Shown piece by piece: positions 1 to 7,570 of a stretch of 64,000 bases of DNA. Position 1 is the first letter of the stretch. Each line of letters starts with the position of its first letter. Below the pieces are notes generated by a model, which saw only the letters and a list, made by a program, of their open reading frames with translations, was not told the origin of the DNA and ran no database searches. Source of the stretch: JAJFIE01 sp964344255 (GTDB taxonomy: Bacteria > Pseudomonadota > Alphaproteobacteria > Rhodospirillales > Casp-alpha2); NCBI GenBank assembly GCA_964344255.1, contig CAYFMQ010000007.1:1-64000 (forward strand), in the 5' to 3' direction. A program made the position numbers and the translations under genes.

Positions 1-11
1 GGCTCAGACAC

Positions 12-42
12 AAAAAAACCGGTTTCAGAGAACCGGTTTTTT
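12..42. terminator. Bidirectional intrinsic terminator
   Basis: An 8-bp inverted repeat of AACCGGTT with a 6-nt loop is bordered by an A-run on the left and a T-run on the right, so it can stop transcription in either direction. It lies just past the 3' end of the leftward tRNA-Ser gene and probably ends that transcript. Confidence 0.8.
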
Positions 43-49
43 CGTTAAT

Positions 50-141
50 TGGCGGTCAGGGAGGGATTCGAACCCTCGGTACCCCTTTCGAAGTACGACG
101 GATTAGCAATCCGCTGGTTTAAGCCACTCACCCACCTGACC
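50..141 (-). tRNA. tRNA-Ser (anticodon GCU)
   Basis: On the minus strand the sequence folds as a class II tRNA. The acceptor stem is GGTCAGG/CCTGACC with discriminator G and an encoded CCA. The T arm holds the GGTTCGAATCC signature, and there is a long variable arm typical of serine tRNA. The anticodon loop TTGCTAA gives anticodon GCT, which reads AGC/AGU codons. A sigma70-type promoter sits just upstream and a terminator just downstream, so the gene looks monocistronic. Confidence 0.95.
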
Positions 142-162
142 GCGTTGTGTGGCTACGCGCCT

Positions 163-191
163 TATCTACTCACTCGATACGTTCCCGTCAA
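163..191 (-). promoter_or_regulatory. Sigma70-type promoter for tRNA-Ser
   Basis: On the minus strand a TTGACG box (186-191) is followed after exactly 17 nt by TAGATA (163-168). The predicted start point is about 15 nt before the mature tRNA 5' end at 141. Spacing and position fit a housekeeping promoter; this comes from sequence inspection only. Confidence 0.65.
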
Positions 192-226
192 TCATGGATA
201 CAACGCAGGGAGACGGGCTTTCCGTT

Positions 227-802
227 TTATGTCTGTTCCCCGCTCTCTGCGATCGGTGCGGCGATGTTGTAGGAGACGATGCCGCCGGTCATGCGCTTGA
301 GCTCCGTCATGCTCACCGGGAATACGCAATGGGGGTGGCCTGCCGCCGCGTAGACCGTCTCGAAGCGCTTCAACGACCTGTCGATTACCATGGGCAGCGG
401 CGTCGCCGATCCGATGGGCGCGACGCCGCCGATGGAAAAGCCGGTCACGTCCTTGACGGCGTCGGCGTCCGGGCGTTTCGCCTCATGCCCGTCCAGCGCC
501 AGGGCGCGGGGCAGGTTTTCCGGCAAACATTGATGATCGCCCGCCACCAGCGCTATGACCATCGTGTCGCCCAGCTTGTAGACCAGCGACTTGACGATGG
601 AGCCCAGCTCCGTGCCGATGGAATCCGCGGCGTCCTGGGCCGTGCGGGCGGTCTCGGCCAGCTCGATCACCCGGTCGCCATAACCCGCCTCCACCAGCAG
701 CCGGCGCACGCGGCGGACCGGCTCGTTTTCCAGATACCCGCCCTTGTTTTCCAGTTCTTCGAGCTCTTCCTGGTCGTTTTCCGGGGTTTCCTGCTCAGCC
801 AC
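227..802 (-). CDS. YbaK/EbsC-family aminoacyl-tRNA deacylase-like protein
   Basis: A 191-residue cytosolic protein of the YbaK/EbsC/ProX fold. Family members hydrolyse mischarged aminoacyl-tRNA (for example Cys- or Ala-tRNA(Pro)) in trans. The first 25 residues are an acidic, Glu-rich extension. The fold then runs through 'AQDAADSIGTELGSIVKSL', the GD strand near residue 83, and the glycine-rich 'FSIGGVAPIG' segment near residue 122, which lines the substrate pocket in the family. The start is GTG at 802, supported by GGGAGG 7 nt upstream. The gene runs towards tRNA-Ser but has no evident operon partner. Exact tRNA specificity cannot be read from the sequence. Confidence 0.85.
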   Translation of the reverse strand: MAEQETPENDQEELEELENKGGYLENEPVRRVRRLLVEAGYGDRVIELAETARTAQDAADSIGTELGSIVKSLVYKLGDTMVIALVAGDHQCLPENLPRALALDGHEAKRPDADAVKDVTGFSIGGVAPIGSATPLPMVIDRSLKRFETVYAAAGHPHCVFPVSMTELKRMTGGIVSYNIAAPIAESGEQT

Positions 803-872
803 GGCGTTCCTCCCTTATTTCAGCTTACGCCATCCTAGCATATCATCTGGATCATAGCATCAGGCCGACTTA

Positions 873-1505
873 TTAAGCCGGGGTGGGCACATCCATGCCC
901 TTCTGCACGGCCGGGCGGGCGCCGATGCGCTGCAGCCAGTCCCACACGTTGGGGCATTGCGCCTCCATGTCGATATCGTGCCAGATATGGCGCATGACCC
1001 AGGGATAGGAGGCGATATCGGCGATGGAGTAATTCTCGCCGGCCAGATAGGGCGCGTCGGCCAGGCGCTTGTCCATGACGCCGTAGAGGCGGTGGGCCTC
1101 GTTGCGGTAGCGGTTCATGGCGTAGGGCACCTCTTCCTTGGCCCACTTGAGAAAGTGATTGGCCTGACCCAGGAACGGTCCCAGGCCGCCCATCTGGAAC
1201 ATCAGCCATTCCAGCGTCACCATGCGCCGGCGCGGGTCGGTGGGCCACAGATCACTTCCCGTCTTTTCCGCCAGATAAATCAGGATGGCGCCGGATTCAA
1301 ATACAGATATCGGCTCGCCGTCCGGGCCGTCCGGGTCGACGATGGCGGGGATCTTGTTGTTGGGGCTGATGGCCAGGAAGTCGGGCGCGAACTGCTCGTC
1401 CTTGCCGATATCGATGGGGTGCACGGCATAGGGCAGGCCCAGTTCTTCCAGCATGATGGAAATCTTGCGGCCGTTGGGGGTGCTCCAGGTATAGAGGTCG
1501 ATCAT
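873..1505 (-). CDS. Glutathione S-transferase (Nu/YfcG-like)
   Basis: A 210-residue soluble GST with an N-terminal thioredoxin-like domain (about 1-85) and an all-helical C-terminal domain (about 90-200). The TPNGRK motif near residue 10, the cis-proline segment NNKIPAIVDPDG and the glutathione-contacting ESGAILIYLA place it with the YfcG/YghU (Nu) class. Enzymes of that class often act as glutathione- or disulfide-dependent reductases rather than classical conjugating enzymes. I take ATG at 1505 rather than the in-frame TTG two codons upstream. It is transcribed in the same direction as the YbaK-like gene, about 70 nt upstream of it. Class assignment is firm; substrate is unknown. Confidence 0.88.
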   Translation of the reverse strand: MIDLYTWSTPNGRKISIMLEELGLPYAVHPIDIGKDEQFAPDFLAISPNNKIPAIVDPDGPDGEPISVFESGAILIYLAEKTGSDLWPTDPRRRMVTLEWLMFQMGGLGPFLGQANHFLKWAKEEVPYAMNRYRNEAHRLYGVMDKRLADAPYLAGENYSIADIASYPWVMRHIWHDIDMEAQCPNVWDWLQRIGARPAVQKGMDVPTPA

Positions 1506-1675
1506 TTTCAAGAGGCCTTAATCTCAAGTTTAGTTATGGGGTATGTGCAGCAACATATAGTCCGCCGGACCTGCCGGCTCAACCACGCCTCGCTGTTGAG
1601 TATGCTTCGGTCTCAAAACCGGCTATAGTTTTCACCCCGCAGAAGACGGGTGATACCGATAACAGGAGACACGCC

Positions 1676-1981
1676 ATGACCGGAAGAATTCGGAAAACCG
1701 CAGCCCTGTTGGCCGCGATCGCGCTTTGCTTAAGCGCCGTTCAGGCCGTTCCCGCCCCCGCCCTCGCCAGCGCCGAGCTGATGCAGTGCATGGTCGATTG
1801 CATCAAGTCGGAAGGCAAGGACGAGAAGGACACCTGCAAGTCGCGCTGCGCCGATATCCCGATCAGCGCCGATCCGCAGAACAAGGACTGCATGGCCATT
1901 TACAAGCAGTGCAAGAAAGCCTGTGAAAAGGACAAGGAATGCAGGCAGATCTGCAAGGACGCCTTGACGAATTGCGTTTGA
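1676..1981 (+). CDS. Small exported cysteine-rich protein with CX3C motifs
   Basis: A 101-residue protein that I do not recognise. An N-terminal signal peptide (basic start, hydrophobic 8-24, AxA-type cleavage near residue 31) predicts export to the periplasm. The mature part has ten cysteines at 38, 42, 54, 58, 72, 79, 83, 89, 93 and 100. Eight of them form four CX3C pairs. The first two pairs are 11 residues apart, the spacing of twin-CX3C helical hairpins in mitochondrial small Tim proteins; resemblance may be convergent. It is rich in Lys, Glu and Asp and lacks a clear catalytic motif. The start is well supported by AGGAGA 7-8 nt upstream. Its 3' end is the first copy of a 24-nt tandem repeat. 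Confidence 0.75.
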   Translation: MTGRIRKTAALLAAIALCLSAVQAVPAPALASAELMQCMVDCIKSEGKDEKDTCKSRCADIPISADPQNKDCMAIYKQCKKACEKDKECRQICKDALTNCV

Positions 1982-2060
1982 GGGCGCGTGGCGAATTGCG
2001 CCTAATGGCGCATGGCGAATTGCGCCTAATGGCGCATGGCAAACTGCGTCTGACGGCATG
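1965..2060 (+). repeat. Four degenerate 24-nt tandem repeats built from a gene 3' end
   Basis: Four consecutive 24-nt units begin at 1965, 1989, 2013 and 2037. Units 2 and 3 are identical. Unit 1 is the last codons plus stop of the cysteine-rich gene, and unit 4 runs into the ATG of the next gene. Because 24 is a multiple of three, every copy keeps the same frame and carries its own stop (Asn-Cys-Val/Ala-stop). No strong hairpin or terminator is evident. Confidence 0.9.
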
Positions 2061-3260
2061 ACATTCCCCTCAATCGATCCGCCCATCGACGAGAAGGCGA
2101 TCCGCGCCTACCGCCTGGGCCGTATCCGCGAGCAGCTCGCGCATAATGATGTGGCAGGCCTTGTGGTGTTCGACCCGGTCAACCTGCGCTACGCCACCGG
2201 CAGCCGCAACATGCAGGTCTGGACCATGCACAACTTCTGCCGCTACGCCTTCATCGCCACCGAGGGCCCGGTGGTGCTGTTCGACCTGGGTAGTAGCAAG
2301 CACCTGGCCGAAGGGCTGGAGACCGTCGATGACATCCGCCTGGGCTATGCGTGGGACTACATGATGGTCGCCGAGCGCGGTGACGAAATGGCCGGGCGCT
2401 GGGCCGACGGCATCGCCGATCTCGTCCAGCAACACGGCGGCGGCAACCGGCGGCTCGCCATGGACCGCGCCGATCTACAGGCGACACAGGCATTGGAGCG
2501 ACATCAGGTCACGCTAACCGACGGCAAGGGCATCCTGGAGAGGGCCAAGGCCATCAAGTCCGCGGAGGAAATCCGCGCCATGCGCGTCTCCTACGACGCC
2601 TGCGAGGCGAGCATCGCCCGCCTCAAGGCCGCCGTGAAGCCGGGCATGCGGGAATCCGAAGCGCTTTCCATCCTGATCGGGGAGAACATCGCGCTGGGCG
2701 GCGAATACCCGGAAACGCGGCTGATGACCAGCGGCCCGCGCACCAATCCCTGGTTCCAGGAAACCGCCGACCGGGCCATGGAGAAAGACGACCTGCTGTC
2801 CTTCGATACGGACCTGATCGGGCCTTATGGCTTCTATACGGATATTTCCCGGAGCTGGGTCATCGGCGGCGGCCTGCCGAGCGACGAGCAACGGCGGCTT
2901 TACGAGCATTCATACAAGCAGCTTGATCGCAATATCGCGCTGTTAAAGCCCGGCATGAGCTTCATGGAATACGCCGAGCAATCCTACCAACTGCCGGATG
3001 AATTCCTCGCCAACCGCTATGCGGACGTGGCGCACGGCTGCGGCCTCGGCGTCGAATATCCGTTGATCTGGTATCCGGAAGACGCCGAGTTCGGCGCTTA
3101 CGACGGCCACTTCGAGGCCGGCATGGTGGTCTGTGTCGAAAGCTACGTGGGCGCCGTCGGCGGGCGCGAAGGCGTCAAACTGGAACAGCCGGTGCTGATC
3201 ACGGACACGGGGCCGGAGTTGTTCATCCGCGACTGTCCGCTTGAGGAACAGTATCTTTAG
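2058..3260 (+). CDS. M24/creatinase-family metalloprotein, DddP-like
   Basis: A 400-residue protein with an N-terminal creatinase-like domain (about 20-160) and a C-terminal pita-bread M24 domain (about 170-385). The six M24 metal ligands are present: D250, D252, D262, H326, E361 and E376. Segments such as SGPRTNPWFQE, FDTDLIGPYG and TDISRSW closely resemble DddP, the iron-dependent DMSP lyase of marine Roseobacters. However, DddP has an Asp shortly after the ligand His (HGxGLCDEWP), proposed to be the catalytic base, and here that position is Val332. DMSP lyase, an Xaa-Pro peptidase-like activity or another C-N/C-S lyase all remain possible. The ATG lies inside the last repeat unit. The 3' end overlaps the convergent EamA gene by 4 nt. 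Confidence 0.8.
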   Translation: MTFPSIDPPIDEKAIRAYRLGRIREQLAHNDVAGLVVFDPVNLRYATGSRNMQVWTMHNFCRYAFIATEGPVVLFDLGSSKHLAEGLETVDDIRLGYAWDYMMVAERGDEMAGRWADGIADLVQQHGGGNRRLAMDRADLQATQALERHQVTLTDGKGILERAKAIKSAEEIRAMRVSYDACEASIARLKAAVKPGMRESEALSILIGENIALGGEYPETRLMTSGPRTNPWFQETADRAMEKDDLLSFDTDLIGPYGFYTDISRSWVIGGGLPSDEQRRLYEHSYKQLDRNIALLKPGMSFMEYAEQSYQLPDEFLANRYADVAHGCGLGVEYPLIWYPEDAEFGAYDGHFEAGMVVCVESYVGAVGGREGVKLEQPVLITDTGPELFIRDCPLEEQYL

Positions 3261-4162
3261 CGCCTCCCCTGATCAGCCCTCCTGACTAGGCCCAACGCAT
3301 ACACCATGCCGAAGCTGACCACGAAGACGCCGAGGATTTCCAGCCAGCTCGGCGCTTCGCCCAGGATGGGATAGGCGAACAGCACCGTCAGCCCCGGCAC
3401 CAGGGCGGCGAATACCGCGCCCCGCGCCGCGCCCAGGTTCCTGACCGCACGGGTATAGAAAAACAGCGCCAGGATCGCCATGAAGACGCCCTGGAATACG
3501 GCCTGTAACAAGATGTCCTGCCAGGGCGCTTCCATCAGGTGCGGCTCGCCCCACAACCAGTATGCCGGCAGGTACAGCACCATGGAGATGACCGCCACCA
3601 GCGCCGTGGCGTGAAGCGGCACTGCGTTCGATTTTCTCGACGCGACGGTAAAGACGGCCCACACGCCGCCTGCGCCCATAAACATCAGGTCGCCCAGCCA
3701 CGCCTCCGGCCCGGCGTTTCCGCTCAGGCCTTCCCAGCCGACGATGATGATGCCGGCGAGCACGATGACGTATCCCGTCAGCCGGGCAAGATCGGGCTTG
3801 TCGCCCAGCACGAACCAGCCGCCCAGCATGGAGCACATCAACATGGTGCTCGGCGTGATGATGCCGCCGTGCGACGCCGGGGCGAGCTCAAGGCCTAAGG
3901 AAAACAGCAGGATAAACGGCGCGCCCGCGCCCACCACCATGACCGCGATCACCCCCCAGCTTAACCCTGAGCGGCCATGGAGGATGACCAGCGGCAGCAG
4001 GATCAGGCCGGCGACGACAAACCGCAGCGCCGCCATGTCATAGGGGTTGATCGATCCCGTTACGCCCAGGCGTGTAATCACCGGCGACAGCCCCCAGATC
4101 AGGGCAGTCAGCAGGCCGAAGACGATGCCAGCCGCAACGCTGTCGGATGCATTGGGTGTCAT
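3257..4162 (-). CDS. EamA/DMT-family transporter
   Basis: A 301-residue inner-membrane protein with about ten hydrophobic helices in two EamA repeats (roughly 10-140 and 155-290). The N-terminal TALIWGLSPVITR and the repeat-2 GGVWAVFTVASRK segments are typical of drug/metabolite transporters of the RhaT/YdcZ type. Substrates of this family are diverse (amino acids, metabolites, drugs) and cannot be deduced here. It lies 24 nt downstream of msrA on the same strand, suggesting co-transcription. The C-terminus is basic and cytosolic. Confidence 0.87.
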   Translation of the reverse strand: MTPNASDSVAAGIVFGLLTALIWGLSPVITRLGVTGSINPYDMAALRFVVAGLILLPLVILHGRSGLSWGVIAVMVVGAGAPFILLFSLGLELAPASHGGIITPSTMLMCSMLGGWFVLGDKPDLARLTGYVIVLAGIIIVGWEGLSGNAGPEAWLGDLMFMGAGGVWAVFTVASRKSNAVPLHATALVAVISMVLYLPAYWLWGEPHLMEAPWQDILLQAVFQGVFMAILALFFYTRAVRNLGAARGAVFAALVPGLTVLFAYPILGEAPSWLEILGVFVVSFGMVYALGLVRRADQGRR

Positions 4163-4186
4163 GAAGATTGGAAGAACCGGGCGAAA

Positions 4187-4666
4187 TCAGACATGGCAGA
4201 AAGCCAGGCCGCGCTTTTCCAGGAATTTCTGGTGATAATCCTCCGCCATCCAGAACTCAGCCGCGTCCTCGATGGTCGTCACGACGGGGTTTTCATAGGC
4301 GCCGGACTCATCAAGGGCGCGCTTCGAGGCCTCGGCTTCTGTCCTCTGTTCCCCGGAATGGCAGAAAATCACGGTCCGGTACTGCAGCCCGATATCCGGC
4401 CCCTGGCGGTTGACCTGGGTCGGATCGTGGCAGTTCCAGAATACATCCAGCAGGTGTTGGTAGCTGACCTCTTCCGGGTCGAAGGTGACCTGCACGACCT
4501 CGACATGGCCCGAATTACCGGCGCAGACTTCCCGGTAGGTGGGATTGTCCAGCGCTCCCCCCATATAGCCGACAGATGTCTTTATCACTCCCGGCACCTT
4601 GGAGAAGGTGATTTCCGGTCCCCAGAAACACCCGGCGCCGAAAGTCGCTGTTTCCCTATTCGTCAT
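4187..4666 (-). CDS. msrA: Peptide methionine (S)-S-oxide reductase MsrA
   Basis: A 159-residue cytosolic repair enzyme that reduces methionine-S-sulfoxide in proteins using thioredoxin. The catalytic GCFWG motif lies near residues 12-16 with the nucleophilic Cys at 13. The family block GHVEVVQVTFDP follows near residue 53, and a likely resolving Cys lies three residues from the C-terminus (FCHV). Length and motif order match short MsrA enzymes without an MsrB domain. The start is ATG at 4666. It is probably transcribed with the downstream EamA transporter. Confidence 0.95.
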   Translation of the reverse strand: MTNRETATFGAGCFWGPEITFSKVPGVIKTSVGYMGGALDNPTYREVCAGNSGHVEVVQVTFDPEEVSYQHLLDVFWNCHDPTQVNRQGPDIGLQYRTVIFCHSGEQRTEAEASKRALDESGAYENPVVTTIEDAAEFWMAEDYHQKFLEKRGLAFCHV

Positions 4667-4967
4667 GACACCATTTTTACCTTCAATTCCAAGGGAAAAA
4701 CCTCATACCCGGTATTCTATGAAATATTATGTGGTGCTCAAACCACGATTTTTCACGCCGGATAAAATTAATGAGAGACGTTTTCCATCATACCCCCCCG
4801 GGGATAGAGCCATGCGCGCGCCGTTTAATTAAGATGCCGCCCCGAAAATGGAGGGTACCACGTCTCGATAAAGACAGTTGATTGTCCGGAATTGCCTCTT
4901 AAAATGGCGTCCCTGGGCAAAATCCCTACTTTTGTTTTGAAGATTGACCTATGGCAAAGGATGAATA
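4667..4967. other. Intergenic region between msrA and potA
   Basis: About 300 nt without a convincing gene. It separates the divergent msrA and pot operons. Its right part holds a plausible promoter for potA (4878-4905). A short C7G4 run occurs near 4793-4803. Open frames crossing it overlap msrA antisense and lack ribosome sites. I see no riboswitch or terminator. Confidence 0.6.
4878..4905 (+). promoter_or_regulatory. Candidate sigma70 promoter of the pot operon
   Basis: TTGATT (4878-4883) and TAAAAT (4900-4905) are separated by 16 nt, giving an expected start near 4912 and a leader of about 55 nt before potA. An AAGGATG ribosome site sits just ahead of the potA ATG. Confidence 0.5.
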
Positions 4968-6056
4968 ATGGCGACTGCTGCGATTGATATTCGGGGTGTT
5001 ACCAAGATCTATAACCCTGGTTCGCACCAGGCGGTTCAGGCGCTCGACACTGTTTCGCTGACCATCAACGACAACGAGTTTTTCACCCTGCTCGGCCCAT
5101 CGGGCTGCGGCAAGACGACTCTCCTGCGCCTGATTGCCGGGTTCGAAGAGGTCTCGGGCGGCGAGATCCTGCTGTTTGAGGAAGAAATCGAACACCTGGA
5201 ACCGAGCCAGCGCTCCGTTAACACCGTGTTCCAGCATTACGCCCTGTTCCCGCACATGACCGTCGCCGAAAACGTCGCTTTCGGCCTGGAACGACTGAAA
5301 AAACCCAAGGATGAAATCGCTGCCACCGTCGAGCGGGTCCTTTCCCTCGTCAAGATGAAGGAACTGGGCGACCGCCGTCCCAACCAGCTTTCCGGCGGCC
5401 AGCAGCAACGTGTCGCCCTCGCCCGCGCGCTCGCGCCCAGCCCGAAAGTGCTGTTGCTCGACGAGCCCCTGTCGGCGCTCGATCTGAAACTGCGCCAGAA
5501 CATGCGCGAGGAACTGAAACAGCTGCAGCGTGAAACCGGTATTACCTTCGTCTTCGTCACGCATGATCAGGAAGAAGCGCTCGCCATGAGCGACCGCATT
5601 GCCGTCATGTCCAACGGCGAGGTTCAGCAGATCGGCAGCCCGACGGAAATCTACGAGCACCCGATTAACCGTTTCGTGGCCGATTTCATCGGCGACACCA
5701 ACTTCCTCGATGCGGAAATCACCGCCGTCAACAACGACCTGGTGACCTGTAAGGTCGGCGGCTCCAGCACGCTTGAAGCCGAGAACAGTGGCGATCACAA
5801 GGTTGGCGATCACGTCACATTGTTCCTCAGGCCGGAAAAAATCCAGTTAACGGAATCAAGAGGTTCCGGCAGACAGGGCAAGGTTTCAAACATCGTTTAC
5901 CTCGGAAACCAGGCCGCCTACACGGTGGATATCGGCGACGGGCTCGAATTGAAAGCCCAGGCACGTCCCCGTGAGGATGGCAACCTGCCCTTTGCCATCG
6001 GCGATGCTATTGTCGTTGAATATTCTTCCCGCGCCCTGAGGGTTCTGGCAAAATGA
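4968..6056 (+). CDS. potA: Spermidine/putrescine ABC transporter ATPase PotA
   Basis: A 362-residue nucleotide-binding subunit of a polyamine importer. The ABC domain (about 5-240) shows the Walker A GPSGCGKTT near residue 44, Q-loop VFQHYALFPHMT, signature LSGGQQQR, Walker B VLLLDEPLSALD and the switch His in FVTHDQEEAL. A C-terminal TOBE-type regulatory domain follows (about 270-360), as in PotA/PotG. It drives uptake of putrescine or spermidine with the downstream permeases and binding protein. It overlaps potB by ATGA. The two later genes of the operon are damaged, so the transporter may be non-functional as assembled. Confidence 0.95.
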   Translation: MATAAIDIRGVTKIYNPGSHQAVQALDTVSLTINDNEFFTLLGPSGCGKTTLLRLIAGFEEVSGGEILLFEEEIEHLEPSQRSVNTVFQHYALFPHMTVAENVAFGLERLKKPKDEIAATVERVLSLVKMKELGDRRPNQLSGGQQQRVALARALAPSPKVLLLDEPLSALDLKLRQNMREELKQLQRETGITFVFVTHDQEEALAMSDRIAVMSNGEVQQIGSPTEIYEHPINRFVADFIGDTNFLDAEITAVNNDLVTCKVGGSSTLEAENSGDHKVGDHVTLFLRPEKIQLTESRGSGRQGKVSNIVYLGNQAAYTVDIGDGLELKAQARPREDGNLPFAIGDAIVVEYSSRALRVLAK

Positions 6057-6964
6057 GTGCCTGGTTACCCAAAAGCAAGACAGGCCGCCGTTGGCTTGGA
6101 CTAGCGCCTTCGTACATCGTGGTCGGCATCTTCATGTTGATCCCGATCCTGATCATGGCCGTGTTCTCGTTTCTTGAACCCAACCCTTATGGCGGTGTGT
6201 TGGCTGAACCCTCTTTTGCAGCCTACATAAAGCTCTTCATGGAATACGACCTTGAAGACAACCTGGTCTTCAACCCCGGTTATCTGATCATTATCTGGCG
6301 ATCGTTCGAACTGTCCATCATGGCGACGCTGCTTTGCCTGATCGTCGGATTTCCGGTTGCCTACTTCATTACCCTGCAGCCGGAAGACAAACGCAACTTC
6401 TACATCTATCTGGTGACCATCCCGTTCTGGACCAATCTGCTGATCCGCACATTCGCCTGGATCATCATTCTGGGCCGGGGCGGCGTTATCGAGGCGCCGT
6501 TGAAGTTCTTCGGCATTATGGAAGACACGTCCTCGTTCAACATGATGTATACGGAATTCGCTGTCGCCGTCGGCCTGACCTATTCCTACCTGCCGCTGAT
6601 GGTGCTGCCCATCTACGCCAGCCTGGAAAAGCTTGATTTCCGCCTGCTTGAGGCTGCCAGCGACCTCTACTCCAACCGCTGGGTGACCATGTGGAAAGTC
6701 GTCATCCCGTTATGTAAACCAGGCATCATCGCCGGCTGCATTCTGGTTTTCATCCCCTGCATCGGCGCGTTCATCGCCCCCAACCTGCTGGGCGGCGGCA
6801 AGCAGCTCATGCTGGGCACGCTGGTTCAGTTCCAGTTCGCCTCGGCCCGCAACTGGCCTTTCGGTGCGGCCGTGTCCATGCTGTTGCTCTCGGCCGTTGT
6901 CGTCTCCCTGGTCTTCTATGCGCGGGCCGCTAAAAAACGCGCCCTGATGGAAGGGGATGCATAA
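6053..6964 (+). CDS. potB: Polyamine ABC transporter permease PotB/PotH
   Basis: A 303-residue inner-membrane permease with about six transmembrane helices. The cytosolic EAA loop that docks to the ATPase is present near residue 200 (LLEAASDLYSN followed by the WKVVIPL segment). The N-terminus opens with a positively charged stretch and a long first helix, as in PotB/PotH. It overlaps the potA stop by ATGA and lies 3 nt ahead of potC. The gene looks intact. Confidence 0.93.
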   Translation: MSAWLPKSKTGRRWLGLAPSYIVVGIFMLIPILIMAVFSFLEPNPYGGVLAEPSFAAYIKLFMEYDLEDNLVFNPGYLIIIWRSFELSIMATLLCLIVGFPVAYFITLQPEDKRNFYIYLVTIPFWTNLLIRTFAWIIILGRGGVIEAPLKFFGIMEDTSSFNMMYTEFAVAVGLTYSYLPLMVLPIYASLEKLDFRLLEAASDLYSNRWVTMWKVVIPLCKPGIIAGCILVFIPCIGAFIAPNLLGGGKQLMLGTLVQFQFASARNWPFGAAVSMLLLSAVVVSLVFYARAAKKRALMEGDA

Positions 6965-6967
6965 ACC

Positions 6968-7570
6968 ATGAGTAACGAGACAAATATGCCCGCGAAACAA
7001 AACAAGAAGAAAAAAGCCCTGCCCGTCGGCCATTACCGCGGACTTGGCGCGTGGACCGTGGCTTTCTTTATCTATCTGTATGCACCCATCGTCGTGCTGG
7101 TTTTCTATTCCTTCAATTCAAACCGCATGGTCATGAATTTCGAAAGTTTCGGCATCGGCTGGTACCTGAAAGCCTTCAACAACATCGACATCCAACAGGC
7201 CGTCATCAATTCCCTGGTTGTCGCCACCGTATCGACAGCCTGTGCGACGGCGATCGCCACCATCGGCGCGCTTATCCTCGCCAGAGGGGGCAATTTCAAG
7301 GGCAAGACCGTATCACTGGGCCTGATCACGCTTCCCCTGATGGTGCCGGAAATCGTCACCGCCGTCGCCGTTCTGATCTTTTTCGCCGCCATCGGCCTGA
7401 ACTGGGGCCTGGGCAACGTCATCATCGCCCACATCACGTTCTGCATCCCGTTCGCCTTCATGCCCATCCGGGCACGACATCGTTCTCCTACAACCACGAA
7501 CTTTACTCCGGCAAGGGTGAATCCCTTAAGGAATTCTTCGAGCCCATGGAAGAAGCACGCGGCCGTGTAA
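6968..7570 (+). pseudogene. potC: Truncated polyamine ABC permease PotC/PotI
   Basis: The frame starts as a normal PotC/PotI permease: basic N-terminus, first helix GAWTVAFFIYLYAPIVVLVF, then NSLVVATVSTACATAIAT and further helices. Homology stops abruptly after the IRAR motif at about residue 167 (near 7470). From there the DNA continues as the C-terminal part of potD in a different frame, so the remaining 30-odd residues here are out-of-frame potD. About 100 C-terminal residues of PotC, including the EAA docking loop, are missing. A real deletion and an assembly join are both possible. As written the product could not couple to PotA. Confidence 0.85.

Noticed and set aside
149..838. Long plus-strand open frames opposite the YbaK-like gene
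   Set aside because: They overlap tRNA-Ser and the YbaK-like gene antisense and have His/Arg-rich composition typical of reverse-frame shadows.
835..1248. Open frame overlapping the glutathione S-transferase on the same strand
   Set aside because: It is an out-of-frame shadow of a clear GST and has no recognisable domain or ribosome site.
1730..2086. Minus-strand open frame with repeated 'PLGAIRHA' units
   Set aside because: The apparent protein repeat is the antisense reading of the 24-nt DNA tandem repeat.
2058..3260. Confident assignment as DMSP lyase dddP
   Set aside because: The residue equivalent to the proposed catalytic Asp is Val, so only a DddP-like call is justified.
4599..4832. 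Short plus-strand open frame between msrA and potA
   Set aside because: It starts antisense within msrA and lacks a ribosome site.
4926..5813. 295-residue minus-strand open frame within potA
   Set aside because: It is antisense to a fully conserved ABC ATPase and shows no family motif.
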